A DNA stretch of 64,000 nucleotides, from the NCBI GenBank assembly GCA_963978895.1, contig OZ022245.1, positions 28,216,620 to 28,280,619 on the forward strand, in the 5' to 3' direction. Origin of the DNA: Erpobdella octoculata (taxonomy: Eukaryota > Annelida > Clitellata > Hirudinida > Erpobdellidae). Numbering within the stretch: position 1 is the first letter of the stretch; each line of letters begins with the position of its first letter. Under the pieces are notes generated by a model, which worked only from the letters and a program-made list of their open reading frames with translations, was not told where the DNA came from and did no database searches. Below are positions 28,648 through 41,300 of the stretch, piece by piece. A program made the position numbers and the translations under genes.

Positions 28648-31035
28648 ACCATCAGAATCTCAAAAAGCATATTAATTTTTTTCAAGAGAACCAAATTGAT
28701 ATTAATTTTCGTTTTCCAATCAATATATAAAAATACCAAAGCTCAGAGTCAGCTGGTTACACGCGGCTAAAATTTCTGACGATTAATGGTGAATATATCG
28801 TCGTGACAACCACGTTTTCTATTAAATTAGAACCGGCCGAACAAACCAACCAAGATTGAATAATGCACACTCATTGTAACATAAATGAAAACCAAGAAAC
28901 AAATCAATCCAATAAAAGTTGAAGTGTATTAATACCAAACATTCACATTTCCGAGAACGCAAACCACCTTCCAATTATGGAAAAAAATTATTAATCAAAT
29001 ACAGAAAAGAATTTATATATATATAAAGGTAAAGCAAAAAGTACACAACTTTCTAAACATCGAATATCTAATCACAGACACCATCACACACACACACAGA
29101 ACGAGATACTAAATAGAAATAAATTTTTTGTCACTTTTAACAACATCGAAAGAATTTTAAACATCGAATGGGAACAAATAAAAAATTTTTTTTAGCTACA
29201 ATCGGATTCGTCATTGAAATTGTCTTTGCACTGACGCCTCTACGCAAAAAAACAGCGACTTCGGTTAAGCCGGGTTCAAAATAGTTCATCTGTATTATGG
29301 TGATGCATAACAGACATTAACAATAAAGTAAGTAAAAAGCATTCAAAGATCATTCTCTGAAAGCATCTAATAAATTAAGAAATACAATCAAAACTCGTTT
29401 GCTTTCTTGCTCCTCCTTTACCTCATCTTGCCACCTCATCTCGTCCACACCATGATTTCCAACGAACCACTTCCTTCTACGACCGATCGCAATCCAGACA
29501 CGCAAAACGCAAGGTTAGACTATCTCGACGAAAAGAAAGAAAAACCATGACTGCACAGCGTAACAATTACAAACGCGAAAAAATTATGTGTGTATGTGTG
29601 TGTGTGCGCACGTGCATCGGAGCAGTGCAAATGTGAGTACGTGCAAAACAACAAGATAACAATTATAAATTGCAAACTCAACAAGTAATAAGTACATTAA
29701 TAACACAAAGCAACTAATAGTTGAGTGAGAAGAAAAAATGAAAAGTTAACTAAAATTACATCCATCTGAGTGGACTGAAAACGAACGATGCAAAAACTAA
29801 AGATGAAAAGTAGTCCCTCGTAGCTTTGGTTGTATTTGTGACGGCGCGATGATTCGCTACGGCTAACTTTGATGTCGATTTGGATTAACTTTGTTAAACT
29901 AATAATGATCTATCGGCAAGGCTGGTAAAAACCTTCAAGAGCGTTTAGCAGATGTAAAAAGGATTCAGCTACGACACGTTAGATTTAGATAGAAACTTCT
30001 CTTTCAATATTGCATTCGCAAAAAAAAGCTGACAATTAGGCATACGAAAAGTTATGAAGAGTTATAATATCCAAAAAAATAGTTATACAACAAGAATTGC
30101 AGGTTACCACAAAACTAAAAACTATTACATCCAGTTGATACTTTCGTATAAGTGTTCGGGCTGCAAGATCAACTTTCGGGTACGTACTGCGGACGTTCGA
30201 CTGACAGCAGGAAGCAAACGGTTGAGTGTTGTTGTGTTTAAAAATGGATTAAAGAATTAAGAAAATACCTGTAAGAGATAAGAGACTCAGAGAAATAAAA
30301 CGATGAACTAGATTCGCAGTGAACATGAAGATGTGGAATGTCGAACGTTGAAAAAAATAATAAAAAAGACAAAGATCATAATTATCGCCTCTGCGACCAG
30401 GTTCGACAAGTAACAAAAACAAGATTGGTCATCTCTCTTTTTTTTTATCAACGGGGCCATTGCTTGAAAGACAAAAGTCCTGAAAAAAGCTCTTGCATTT
30501 CCACGCGTTAACAAAACTCGCGGGAAAAAAACAGCCCCCGGGATAACTAGTAGAATGTAACAAAATTGCGCGACTGAATAATCTTAATGTCACATAATCT
30601 AGTTTCCTCGTGACTCTCGTAGAAGTCTTTCGCATCGACGAACCACGACCAGAAGGACTGCGGCCGTCCGATTTAAAACTGGCGACAAAGAAATATAAAA
30701 ATGATGCCAACGACACGTCGGAAGACAATAGTCCGAATACACACAAATACATACGTTTATACACGAATATACATAAATAATATAGAGCAGTTGAATTTAA
30801 CAAAACAAATTAATAATTATAGCTTAAACGACCAAATTTTCTTAAAAGACTAAATATATTCGAATGATATAACTTGTCACGTGCTTAGCAAGGATATGAT
30901 TACGTTAGAAGTACCGCTCTATGACCAAACAAAAAAAATAATAAAACAAGTGAGCTCTAATTGCAAACCACACTCTCCAATTACCGACGACAATTCGCCT
31001 CTTCCGGCTCTCGCGGGACCGGTTGATCCGGGAAA
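28648..31035. other. FHL 3' flank and intergenic DNA
   Basis: Most likely the FHL 3' UTR followed by the 3' flank of the convergent PNRC-like gene. A short CA/TG-rich tract occurs at 29587-29610. ORFs here (30054-30260, 30429-30803) have no family motif and look like chance. I see no gene. Confidence 0.5.
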
Positions 31036-31437
31036 TCACTGGACACGAAGTAAGTTTTTCAAGGACACGGTCATTTCGACGCACTGGGATGCAGGTTCGA
31101 AAATAAAATAATTCTTCTGTCTCCAGTGAAGAGGAGGCAAAGGCACTGATGATGGCGCTGGCGGGGAAGAAAAATTGGGACCGGCGTACAACTCTTCCCG
31201 GCTGCCTGAGCTGATCAAACAACACTCCGTCTTCGGACGACGAGAAAGTTTCGACTTTGAAATGATCTTGTCGAATGACACGACTTGGTTTTTACATCGA
31301 GTCGTACGAGACGCCGAGCTCTTTCTCTGGAGCGCTTTACTTTCAATGTCGTTAATTGGCGAGGGGCTCTGATCATCGTTGTTAAAATACGTAGCTTCAA
31401 GACAAGGAGACAAGAAAAAAGATTGCTGTTTCACCAT
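31036..31437 (-). CDS. PNRC: PNRC-like protein (mRNA decay / nuclear receptor coactivator family)
   Basis: A single-exon minus-strand ORF of 133 residues, close to human PNRC2 (139). The C-terminal third carries the family signature: YAGPNFSSPPAPSSVPLPPL then HW, where vertebrate PNRCs have a proline-rich block ending PPSHW. The extreme C-terminus EMTVSLKNLLRVQ matches the family's terminal LKTLLKVQ-type helix with its LxxLL motif. PNRC proteins bind DCP1 through the proline-rich block and link UPF1 to decapping; they also bind nuclear receptors through the LxxLL. The N-terminal half is divergent and Ser/Lys-rich, as in relatives. No intron is needed. Confidence 0.75.
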   Translation of the reverse strand: MVKQQSFFLSPCLEATYFNNDDQSPSPINDIESKALQRKSSASRTTRCKNQVVSFDKIISKSKLSRRPKTECCLISSGSREELYAGPNFSSPPAPSSVPLPPLHWRQKNYFIFEPASQCVEMTVSLKNLLRVQ

Positions 31438-32461
31438 CTTTCCTGATCAATATTTCTAAAAGTGATATGATCATATGCAAGAATTCACTGATATCGTGAT
31501 GAATCTTTAATTAAACTCTTCTAGACAAAGAGTTTTACCAGGATTATTGAGCCGACAAAAGAGAATCTATATTTAAACTGCACTTGAACTGTAAGTGAGT
31601 CACGAAATTTTTATAGTATAGTTGACTAGCTCTAGTAATATTACTAATGATCCTGCTGGCTATTATCGCGTAGTCTTGTCTTTAAAAAAAAGACAAACTT
31701 GAAGTACGGCAGTAGCGCTCTTTTCTTTAATTGTCTTTTTTAAATCAAAACTTGTCTTGCAGTTATCTTTGAAATCAGCAAACTTTTTTACTGGCTGCAG
31801 TAATAGCAAAAAAAGTACTAATTTAATTAAATAATAAAACAATAGACGACGAATAATAACAATGGAAGACAATGAAATGAATGGAAGAGGACAAAAATTC
31901 GATACCCGAAAAAACCAGATCTTTATTGTCCCGAGCAGACGAAAATAAATAAACTGCTCTAGCAGACGTACAAGAAAGTAATTACCGTACTTAAAAACTT
32001 AGTACAATTAACCATTACCGGCATAACAGGTAACGACAAAACTACGCAAAATATCAAATGATATAACAATACAATGGTCGACCAAGGAGAGTTGTGCTGG
32101 ATAATTTTGAAATACAACAAAATGTATTTTTTTTAACAAAGGTTTTGTGCTTAAAATTAACATTTTTAATAATAAATTTAGCTTTACTCAGTAACGGGAC
32201 TGATTACACAACTTTGTGCTTTTTTTCGACGTCATTTACTAAATATATATAGAAATAGGTTAATTTGGAAAAAAACGGATTTTGTCCGGGGCACGTTTTT
32301 TGGGCCCTGAAAAAACTGCAACTAAATTTTCTCTCTTTTGAAAGATGCCTCCATTTATGACCACTTACCTACCTTACCATCTGAGCAGCCACGAGGACCA
32401 ATGACCATAACACAGTGAATATGATTATTTTCAGATCTCATGCATTACTGCATATTGATAT
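31438..32461. other. Intergenic, upstream of PNRC-like gene
   Basis: This holds the presumed promoter of the minus-strand PNRC-like gene and AT-rich sequence. No gene or clear repeat was seen. Confidence 0.5.
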
Positions 32462-32745
32462 TTGGCAGATCCACACATGTCTGGCGGAGGAATGCAGGTA
32501 CATTATTTCCAAAAATGTTTCCATGACTTTTTCTTCCCAAGAAACCTGATTACCCGACGGGGGATTTTCGCAGGTACTTTTCCAAAAATTTCAATGATTA
32601 TCACACTTTAACTTTATCCTCTTAAAAAACCTGATGACCGGGGCATGCGTAAGTACTTTTCTAAAACAATTTTTGATGACTTTCTCCTCCCAAAATTCTG
32701 ATGACCGGGGGGGGGGGCTAAACACGTAACATGTAGGTACTTTCT
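32462..32745. repeat. Diverged minisatellite, about 3 units of roughly 90 bp
   Basis: Segments with the pattern AAACCTGAT-ACC-GGGG followed by GTACTTTTC-AAAA-TTT recur near 32540, 32625 and 32690. The last carries a run of about 12 G. It is non-coding. Confidence 0.6.
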
Positions 32746-32843
32746 TATCGATATATACACATTGATGTACATATTATTAGAACAAAACATCCATATCCAC
32801 ACATAAAACATAATGATAAGCCAACAATTTAACTAAGAATCAT

Positions 32844-35800
32844 TTAATGTGGGAATGATTCATATTCCTTGAATGATCTCTTTTTTCCCATTCCTTCTTT
32901 CATCTTCAGTTCAAAGGACACATTGGGACAAAGGAGGTTGTATCGGCTCTGCAAGAAGTTCAGCTCTTTTGAAAGTTCCTGACACTGAGTCTTGAGGTTT
33001 TGTTCTCTGTAGAACTTTAACTCGGCATTCATTCTTTGAAAATTAAAGATCTCAATATTTACTTATGAAATGACATTTAAATGCCAATTTTACAAAACGT
33101 TCATAACTTGTCACTAATATTGCCACACGACTGGAATCAGAAGAGATATATATGATAGAGATACATAAACAGCAAATGTAAAGCAATCTGGCAATCTCTT
33201 ATATTGGCCAATTGTTTAGAAAATTTCTTTTATAAATATTCAAATAATTATGGCAAATTCAAATACCTCTTATACTCAGGATCATTATCGAGAAGGTTTG
33301 AGATTTCTGCTTTCTTCCTTTCCAACTCCCGTGTCTCGTTGAGTTTCTCTGCATATGTTCTGTTCAGCTCTTACAGAAACATAAATTAATAACAACACAA
33401 TGCAACATTATCTATACAAATAATAGTTTAATATTTTATACAAATTGTAGAAAATTAAACAATTGTTTTGGTTTTTGGAATGATTAATTTATGAATTTAA
33501 GTATTGTACACAATAAACAGCAACAACCTTCAATTTTCATTTGGTTTTCTAAATTTTCTTTGTTATTTTGTTCCAGATGACTGATTTCTGAAACCAAACA
33601 GCAATCAGGACTTATAACTATTTAAACGATATCGTTCAACACCAGTATGATCTCTAATGTAACTTGAAAACGAGATGAAGCTTTTTATCAATAAAAAATA
33701 AATAAAATACTTAAATGAAGAGATACATTTTTTACTTACCACATTTTAAATCATTTATCTGAGAAAGGACAGTTTTCAGCTTCTCCTTCGCCTCAACTCT
33801 CCGTTTTGCAACATTTTTTCCGGACACGTCGTGACGACTAAGAAAGTCAGCAGCTTTCTTGTTGAAGTTTTGTCTTTCTTTTTCAATTATTTGTTCAATT
33901 TGTTTCTGAAAATTTGTTTTTTCAAAAGAAATAATTTTAGATTACCTAACTAAATAATTATGAGATTATTCTACACACTGACTTCTTAAGATATTCTATT
34001 AGAGAGTCTTATAGGTTATATCATTGTTTTCTTTTCAAGTAAATTAATAAACTGACTAAGTTCTCTTTTGATAAATTTATTTCTTCATTTAATAATTGAC
34101 GTTGTTCTTCAAGATGTATGCACTGCCCTGTGAAAAACTTGAAATTCTGCTCCAGAGAAGAAAGTTCTCGTTCCTTGATAAAAAAGCAAAAATCTTATTT
34201 GCAACTGTTTCATAATAGTTGAAATAGACAAGAAAGGTCATAAAGTGACATAAAGGTATAAGTATGCGGTCTAGTCTTAGAGTCTAACATAAAAAATTAC
34301 ACTTAATGCAGCTATGCAAAATAAAGTTGAAAATTAATTAGAAGTAGAGTTCTTTCAATACACACATTTTTAGAGCATGTAGAAAAAAGCTTAAGACTCT
34401 ATTCTATTTATAAAGTCATCTAAAATATAACCAAGTTCTCTAGATTTTTTAGGCCTTCACGGTTCAACTCTTTGAGGATCGATGTTTTTTCGACGCACAC
34501 GTCGCTCTCTTTCTGAACTGAATAATACAAATTATTCGCTAAACCTAAGTCCTAGTTATACAAACTTAATTAATATGCCTTGCCTTGGTCTCATTAATAA
34601 TTAAATTAAACTATAAATAAACTAAACTAGGCAGTCGCACAGAAATTTCAAAATAATTTTTTTTTAATAAAAATTAGTTTTTTGAAAAAAAGAATACAAT
34701 TGTAATCATAAAACACCAAAAATTTCAATTTACGATTTATATTAACCGAGATATATCGATTTTAAGACAGCAAACAACGCCATGAGATCCACCACGCTAA
34801 ACGCAAAAAAACTGATGAGAGCGTAGACGTCGTATGCGTTGTTCGTTTGACTCATTGATTTCAACGATTTTATTCATTTTTCACTTAAACCACTAAAGTC
34901 ACACTAATTAAACCATATATAAAAATAATTCATTTTTAAAATGAATAATAATCTATAAAAACAATTTTAAGATAATCTATTAGAAGAAAGTTGTTTACCT
35001 AAAATTGTTTAAATTCACGTTTATTGTTAAAAATAAAGCATACAATGGTGATGTAAACTAAAATAAATGATTATCTTTCACATAAACGGCCCGGGCCGAA
35101 TCCTCCAATAAAATAGTCCTATTTTGTTACAACCCTAGCCCTAACCCTAACCCTAACCCTAATTATCACTTGTCATCGTGTTTATAGCTAATTATAGCCA
35201 AGAATGTATTAATCTTTCCCACAGCAAGTCGTTTACGTGAAAGATTACCAAATAAATAATTAATATGTGTACAAAGTTTTTATAAAACATTGTTTGGAAA
35301 AGTGAAATAGCGACACATCTATCCTATCATACGTTGCTTGACAAGATCTGATGGCCTGGTAATGTCTTATTCGAATTATTGACATGACTGTTCCAATTGA
35401 ATTCAGTTATATGGTAGGTTAATCAGTTAAACATTGGTTGGTCAGACAAGACAAAATTGATATTGCTCCAGACTGCATATTCACTGTGTCCGCGACTACA
35501 TCGTGCGCTGGGCATTTGTTAACTCTTTTTCCATTAACACTGGACATCTGTTGTGTAAAGTTATGCTGAAAGAATGAATCCACGAGAATCAAAGTAAATC
35601 TAACACGTAAATTGATATTTTCTAATATTGGTTCAAGTACTATACAGCAAAAAATAAAACATTAAAGTTGAAGTGAATTAATTACACTGCCTCAAACTTA
35701 TGTTCTACAATTTTACATAAGTATACAATAATGCTATGTACTGTATACTAACTTAAACATTAAATATCCATAACGATTTTTATAAGACATTTCTGTGTAG

Positions 35801-37678
35801 AATTAAAAGGCCACGCATCTATTCTATCAGACTTTGTTTGACAAGGTATGACGGCCTGGTAATGTCGTCAATGTACTTCAAATCATCGACATGACTGTTA
35901 CAATTGAGTTTAGTTACATGTTAGGTAGATCAATTATTCATTTGTTGGTCAGAAAAGACAAAAAGATATTGTTGCAGGCTGCATTTTCTCGGTGTATCGC
36001 AACTTAGATCATGCGCATTTGTTAACTCTTTAACGCGTGACATCAGTTTTGTCAAGTTATGCTGAAAAAATGAATGCATCAGAGTTAAAGTTGAAATGAA
36101 TTTACTACACTGCTAAGAACGTATGTTCCACATAAGTAAGTCATAAAGCAATTTGTTTCAAGTTTGATATTATTGCTTAAAGTATAGCATTTCTTTGTAG
36201 AGTTAAAAGGCGACGCATATATTCTAAAAAACATTGTTTGACAAGGTCTGACGGCCTTGGTCATGTCATCAACATCATTCAAATTATTGACATGACTGTT
36301 ACAATAGAGTTTAGTTACATGTTAAGCAGATCAATTATTCATTTGTTGGTCAGACAAGACAAAAAGATATTGTTGCAGGCTGCATTTTCTCGGTGTATCG
36401 CAACTTAGATCATGCGCATTTGTTAACTCTTTAACGCGTGACATCAGTTGTGTAAAGTTATGCTGAGAGAATGTCATGTTATCAATGCATAACGTAAATT
36501 TTAACCGGTACTTGACCAGCTAACTTTACTACACTACAGTAATACTTTAGATTTGCTGGTTAGGGTCAGAGATGGGGTGGCCTTCTTGGTTGTTGGACTT
36601 TTGTGTTTGCAAAACAAAGTCCCTCGTAGACTTAAGTTTCAAAATGTTCTCTTTCTGTCAACTGGCACCAACATAGTTCCACATTCTACAAGAAATTTTT
36701 TCATTTCACGTAAAAGAAACCAGCCAGGCTAGAATACTATATAGTACATTTTCAGCGGACAATGCCAATTCAAAATCAACCAATGCAAAAAAAACACAAG
36801 ACAAGGTATTTTATAGATGACTTTATTAGTTTTTTCTAAGATAACTAAAATGTTACATGAAGTTACAAAAGTGGCTCCCTCTCAATTCTGATTGTCAGCT
36901 TAATGATGTATTGTATTATATTGGATTTCTACCTTACAATATTATGTGTCAAAGTTAGATAGCACATTATTCCTTATTGATGCTATTGCATCTAAGAACG
37001 TTTATTCATATTAATCAATCAATCCATAATAATTATAATATGAATTTATCATTTATATATTGTATTATATGTCTACGAAACAGCGCAATACTTGATCAGT
37101 AATGCGATGACTGAGATGGCGGCGACAATGGCCGACAAACGCGTGATTTTGCAGTTCGAGTTGCAAAATGAAGGGCCATAGTTACGGCGGTCGGGGCATT
37201 TTTAAGCAATGAAAATTTCCAGTGATATAGATTAATGAAGATTCTAGCCCGCCAAAAAAAAACTAAAACACGCCAAGGTCAAAGAAGAAAGTTATGAGTG
37301 ATTATAAGAGAAAAAAAAAGCGGACCAAACTTCCAGATCCAATGTCAAGGTGAAGGGGCGTGGCCAAGTATATTGATTAGTCTCGTTAAATTCCCGCACT
37401 TTTTACGCGTCTCCTGATGTAACCAAAGACTCTATAGACGCCCATATTATCGAGATATAAACAAAACTGTAACACCGCTCGACGCCGGGACCGAAAAAGC
37501 CGCGCGCAGAAAATTCGGCTCAACTCAGTTGCGTACGTCTTCATGCGATTTTTAACTGTGCGACTGCCTAAACTAAACACTTCTCACGGTCTACGAGAAA
37601 TCTTTTCTTCTCTTCAACTAAATTCTCTGAAGATTCTATAAGCTTGAAAATCTCTGTCAAATCATCGCCTGAATTCAT
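32844..37678 (-). CDS. CCDC172: Coiled-coil domain protein CCDC172
   Basis: Seven minus-strand exons join in frame: 37678-37588, 34517-34432, 34173-34057, 33905-33740, 33587-33528, 33369-33267 and 33033-32844. They encode 270 residues (human 258). The protein is almost entirely heptad-like coiled coil. Family-specific blocks are ERQNFNKKAADFLSRHDVSG in the middle and NDPEYKRMNAELKFYREQNL followed by ELNFLQSRY near the end. The vertebrate protein is described as testis-associated, in the sperm tail. The N-terminus MNSGDDLTEIFKLIESSENL fits the usual start. Exon 2 uses the upstream of two possible acceptors (TTATTCAG), which keeps the phase. Intron 1 (3.07 kb) is almost entirely one inserted transposon; without it the intron would be about 125 bp. 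Confidence 0.85.
35132..35162. repeat. Interstitial telomere-like repeats (CCCTAA)n
   Basis: About five CCCTAA/CCCTAG units lie inside the transposon at 34630-37568. This is the vertebrate and lophotrochozoan type of telomere repeat (TTAGGG on the other strand), unlike the TTAGG of most insects. Confidence 0.85.
35330..36480. repeat. Three tandem internal blocks of the CCDC172-intron transposon
   Basis: The series GACAAGGTCTGACGGCC, then GACATGACTGTTACAAT, then CATTTGTTAACTCTTTAACG occurs three times (starting near 35340, 35840 and 36240). The second and third copies are the most alike. It is non-coding. Confidence 0.8.
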
Positions 37679-38335
37679 TTGTGAAAAAAATTACGCTTCA
37701 CCGGCTTCGATTATTGTATACAAATTAGCGAATAGACGGGGTTTACGCCGTTTTGTCGTCTGCTGAAGTAGCCACTGCTGCTTACTGTCCAAAGGAAGAC
37801 TTTTTAATAATTTTTTTTAAATTTTGGTTCTTATGTATTTATTTTTATTTGAAATTTTGTAATGGGTTATTATTAAAATAATAAATATTTTGTACTAAAA
37901 ATATGTTTTAAACCGTTTTAAATTGTTTAATTTATTACAATAATTTTTTATTGTTAGTTTTTTTAACAACATTTGTTTACCTTTTCGCCCATTCGTAGCT
38001 CACTCGCATTTTTCACTTCGCGGATTACACATGACGTTATGGGAATTTACGCTTACTTTACGCTGGTAATCAAAACTACACTGAATTGAAGTGAATTGTG
38101 TTGCTAGATATTCGCATTGATAGCTATAACTATAATATTATAATTTTACTTTAAAAAGACAATTCTCGTTCAGTTTTGTTTTTTTTTCGACGTTTTTTTG
38201 GCAGTTGAATTGGTGATCCAGGAACTTATTTTAACTAATCAATTTATTAATTATTGTTGAACTTTAAGTGCTTTTCGAAAAATTTCGTACAAATTGCTGT
38301 TTTAAAGTAAACGTTATAATAAATATAGGGGATGA

Positions 38336-41300
38336 ATGGAGGATACAGAAAGAAATCGTGTTGTAAATACGGTAAAAGTAAATGTTGTCGACGAGAAAGA
38401 GAAAAAAACAAGTAATGAATCAGACGTCAGTTATTATGTGAAAGAACTCAAGGCATGCCAAAACAGACTCAGAGGGTACGAAAAATTGAGTGAGTATAAC
38501 ATTTGAGTTATGTCTTTTGTTTCTAATTAAATATTGAAATGCTGATTATTATTGACATATATTCACCATTAATTTCTTGTAGGTGAGATGTATAAAGACA
38601 GTGTCGACCAGTGTCGAATCCAAAAATTAGAGATGGAAAAACTTCAACAGAGACTAGAGCTTCTTGAGAAGCATTCACTCCTTCAACCAGCTACTATAAT
38701 AGGGATGGATGCATCTAATGCAAAATGGGCAGAAGTCGCAAAAAGTGTGTTGGCTAATGACTCTGTAATCAAAGAAGATTCAAGTTCATTAGGCTATGTC
38801 GGACAGCAAGCCGATAGCATTGCGGAAGTCAACGATCAAGAGCAGAGATCAAACGAGAGCGATACAAAATGGAAGCAACTGGAAGTGTTCTGCCAAGAAG
38901 TCGTCTGCAACTCCGGAGTTTCTTGGGGGAAATCAAAAGAAGAAGAAAGCGACGATGTCACTGCTCACGATCCTGCCAGACAGTCACAGTCGAGCAGTTG
39001 TGGAACTTCGTTCGTAAAAATTCAAGGCGACGATGAAGAAGGTTGTAGCAGTCGCGCCGACGACTACGAAGGAGGAGGACTTTCGCTCAACCATTTCGAA
39101 ATTTCCGAAATGGAAAACGAACTGACCATCATCGAGAAAAAAATGCCGTCTCTAAATTTATTAAAGATGAGCGAAGAAGAAGCATTCGACGATACGCCCC
39201 CGGACGATTGCTTGAGACGCTTCCTCGAGAAGCTCGGAAAGGTCTCGGAAAATCCCCGCTCTGGAGATTCCAAAGAGTTGACGTCTGATCTTATGGAGGT
39301 TACGGCTAGGACGTTCAAGGTCTACAAGCAGTCTCTTCTCCTCCAGGTATCTCTTGAGCATTAGTGTTTGTTTGTGTGTGTCTGTGCATGTGTGTTCTCT
39401 TCTGATTTATTTTAGTTTTGATTTTGTGTTTGTTTTTTTAAACAGTTTTTTTTAGTTAACATTCACTCAATGTGCGGGTCCGATGTGGAATGACGTTTTT
39501 GATTGATATACTTCTATAATGTCAATAATTTATTGTGATGATAATATGATCATGACAACAACTATACATCAGTTTGTATATCAATAGAGTCGTGATGATG
39601 ATGATGGTAATACATCAATTTGTGTATAAATAGACCTATGATGATGATGATACATTAATTTCTGTATATATATAGACTGATCATGATGATGACGATGAAT
39701 CAATTTGTACATAAAAGGCTCGGTTTGTGTATAAATAGATCTAGTGTTTGGTGTTGATGATTGTGCAGCTGCTTATTCATGGTAAAAACCCTTAGCCATA
39801 TCAACATTAATTTCTATTGTAGTCATTTAACCCGCGTAAATCTTTACGTACAATTAATTCTTTTAATAACATTTATTCATTAAAACTTCGTATATTCTTA
39901 AATAATCGAATTATTTAATTTATGTAAATTACGATTTTACTTGTATTTTCGTTATACTTAAATAAACGAATCATTAATTATTAATGTAAGTAAATTACAA
40001 TTAATTATACTTTTTAAGGCTTTACAAAGCCTATGTAATGTCAGTTGCTCAACTGTTCTGTTGACATTCGACCCGTAAAAAACCCGTCACAGCACACAGG
40101 TGCAGACGCATATAATTATTTTTTACGAATAATTTAAACATGCACATGACTTCCTTGTACGAATGTGAAGCTCCTCTCGGGGCGATAGGAACCGGGGAGA
40201 ACCACGACCCTAAGCAGTCACAGGGCTCACCCGGTCGGTCGGGATCGGATGATCGTTTCAATTGAATCGTAATTTACCTGTAAAGTAGTCGATCTTAAAA
40301 AATACTTGCAAGGAGTAAATTTAGTTTAAATGGAAATTACATGTAAATTCTTTCGTATTTCACAATTCTATTGTCGGATTTCACGTTAGCTATGACGAGG
40401 AAGTATCAGTTATGAGAGAATAACAATGAATTGATGATGATGATTCTGAATATAGATGATGATGATGATGATCCTGATTATAGATGATGATGATAATTGA
40501 AGTGCATATAAATGCTGTTTAAATTTAGATATTTTTCATTGTACCGTCTAATTGATATCAATGATTAATTATTTTATAAAAATAATCTTCATTAAATTCT
40601 TTTCCGATAGAACATTATGGAAGATATGGAGAAAGAGAACAAGTCTCTCAAAGCTCAACTTGACAGAAAACACAGGTGATGATTGCTTTTTATTTTTCAT
40701 AATATCAATAAGGGATATTTTTTATAATGATAACAAGGAATTTCATATTAATAATTATTGATTACTTAATGTTTTGATTAAACTTTATTAAAGGTGTTTT
40801 AAAATAAAATGTGGTTGAGAGTCTTGCTGGAATATAAAAAAAAAATTTTTGTAGCAACATTAAATTTGAAAATTGAATAATGTCATGTATTGTCATGGTA
40901 CTTATTTGAAACAGACATATATATTCCTAATTTGCATAGGACATGTTTCAGAATGTGGGACAGAGAAGTAACTTGAAAGCATTGATTATTATTGTTTTTT
41001 TTTTGTTGTTGGAAATTCCTCATGTTTGATTGTTTTTAATTATTTTGAGTGTAAGTTGTAAAAACGATAAGATTAGTAAGTGCAACGGTATGACATCAGA
41101 ATGTCGTATTCGGGTTAGACCCGACAATGCGAATGAAAAGGCTTGCTTATCCTGATGATGATGATGATGATGAACATTCATCGTAGAACACATGTGGTGA
41201 TTTCATTGTTTCTACACATCTTCGTTTTATTATAACGATTGTGTACTGGCATTGTTCAAGCCGCCTATCAAGTAGCGTAACTGTCGTGTGAAAACTAATA

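Larger units (their letters stand above)
34630..37568. mobile_element. 2.9-kb non-autonomous DNA transposon in CCDC172 intron 1
   Basis: The ends are perfect 13-bp inverted repeats: GGCAGTCGCACAG at 34630-34642 and its reverse complement at 37556-37568. They are flanked by TAAACTA on both sides (34623-34629 and 37569-37575). No transposase ORF exists. The interior has three related blocks of 400-500 bp (about 35330-36480) and a short telomere-like tract. Superfamily not assigned. Confidence 0.75.

Noticed and set aside
30308..30803. Two overlapping minus-strand ORFs upstream of the FHL/PNRC gap
   Set aside because: No family motif, no splice partners, and composition like intergenic DNA.
40160..40260. 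GC-rich island in an intron of the UBAN gene, considered as a tRNA or tRNA-derived SINE
   Set aside because: No cloverleaf, A box or B box could be fitted with confidence.
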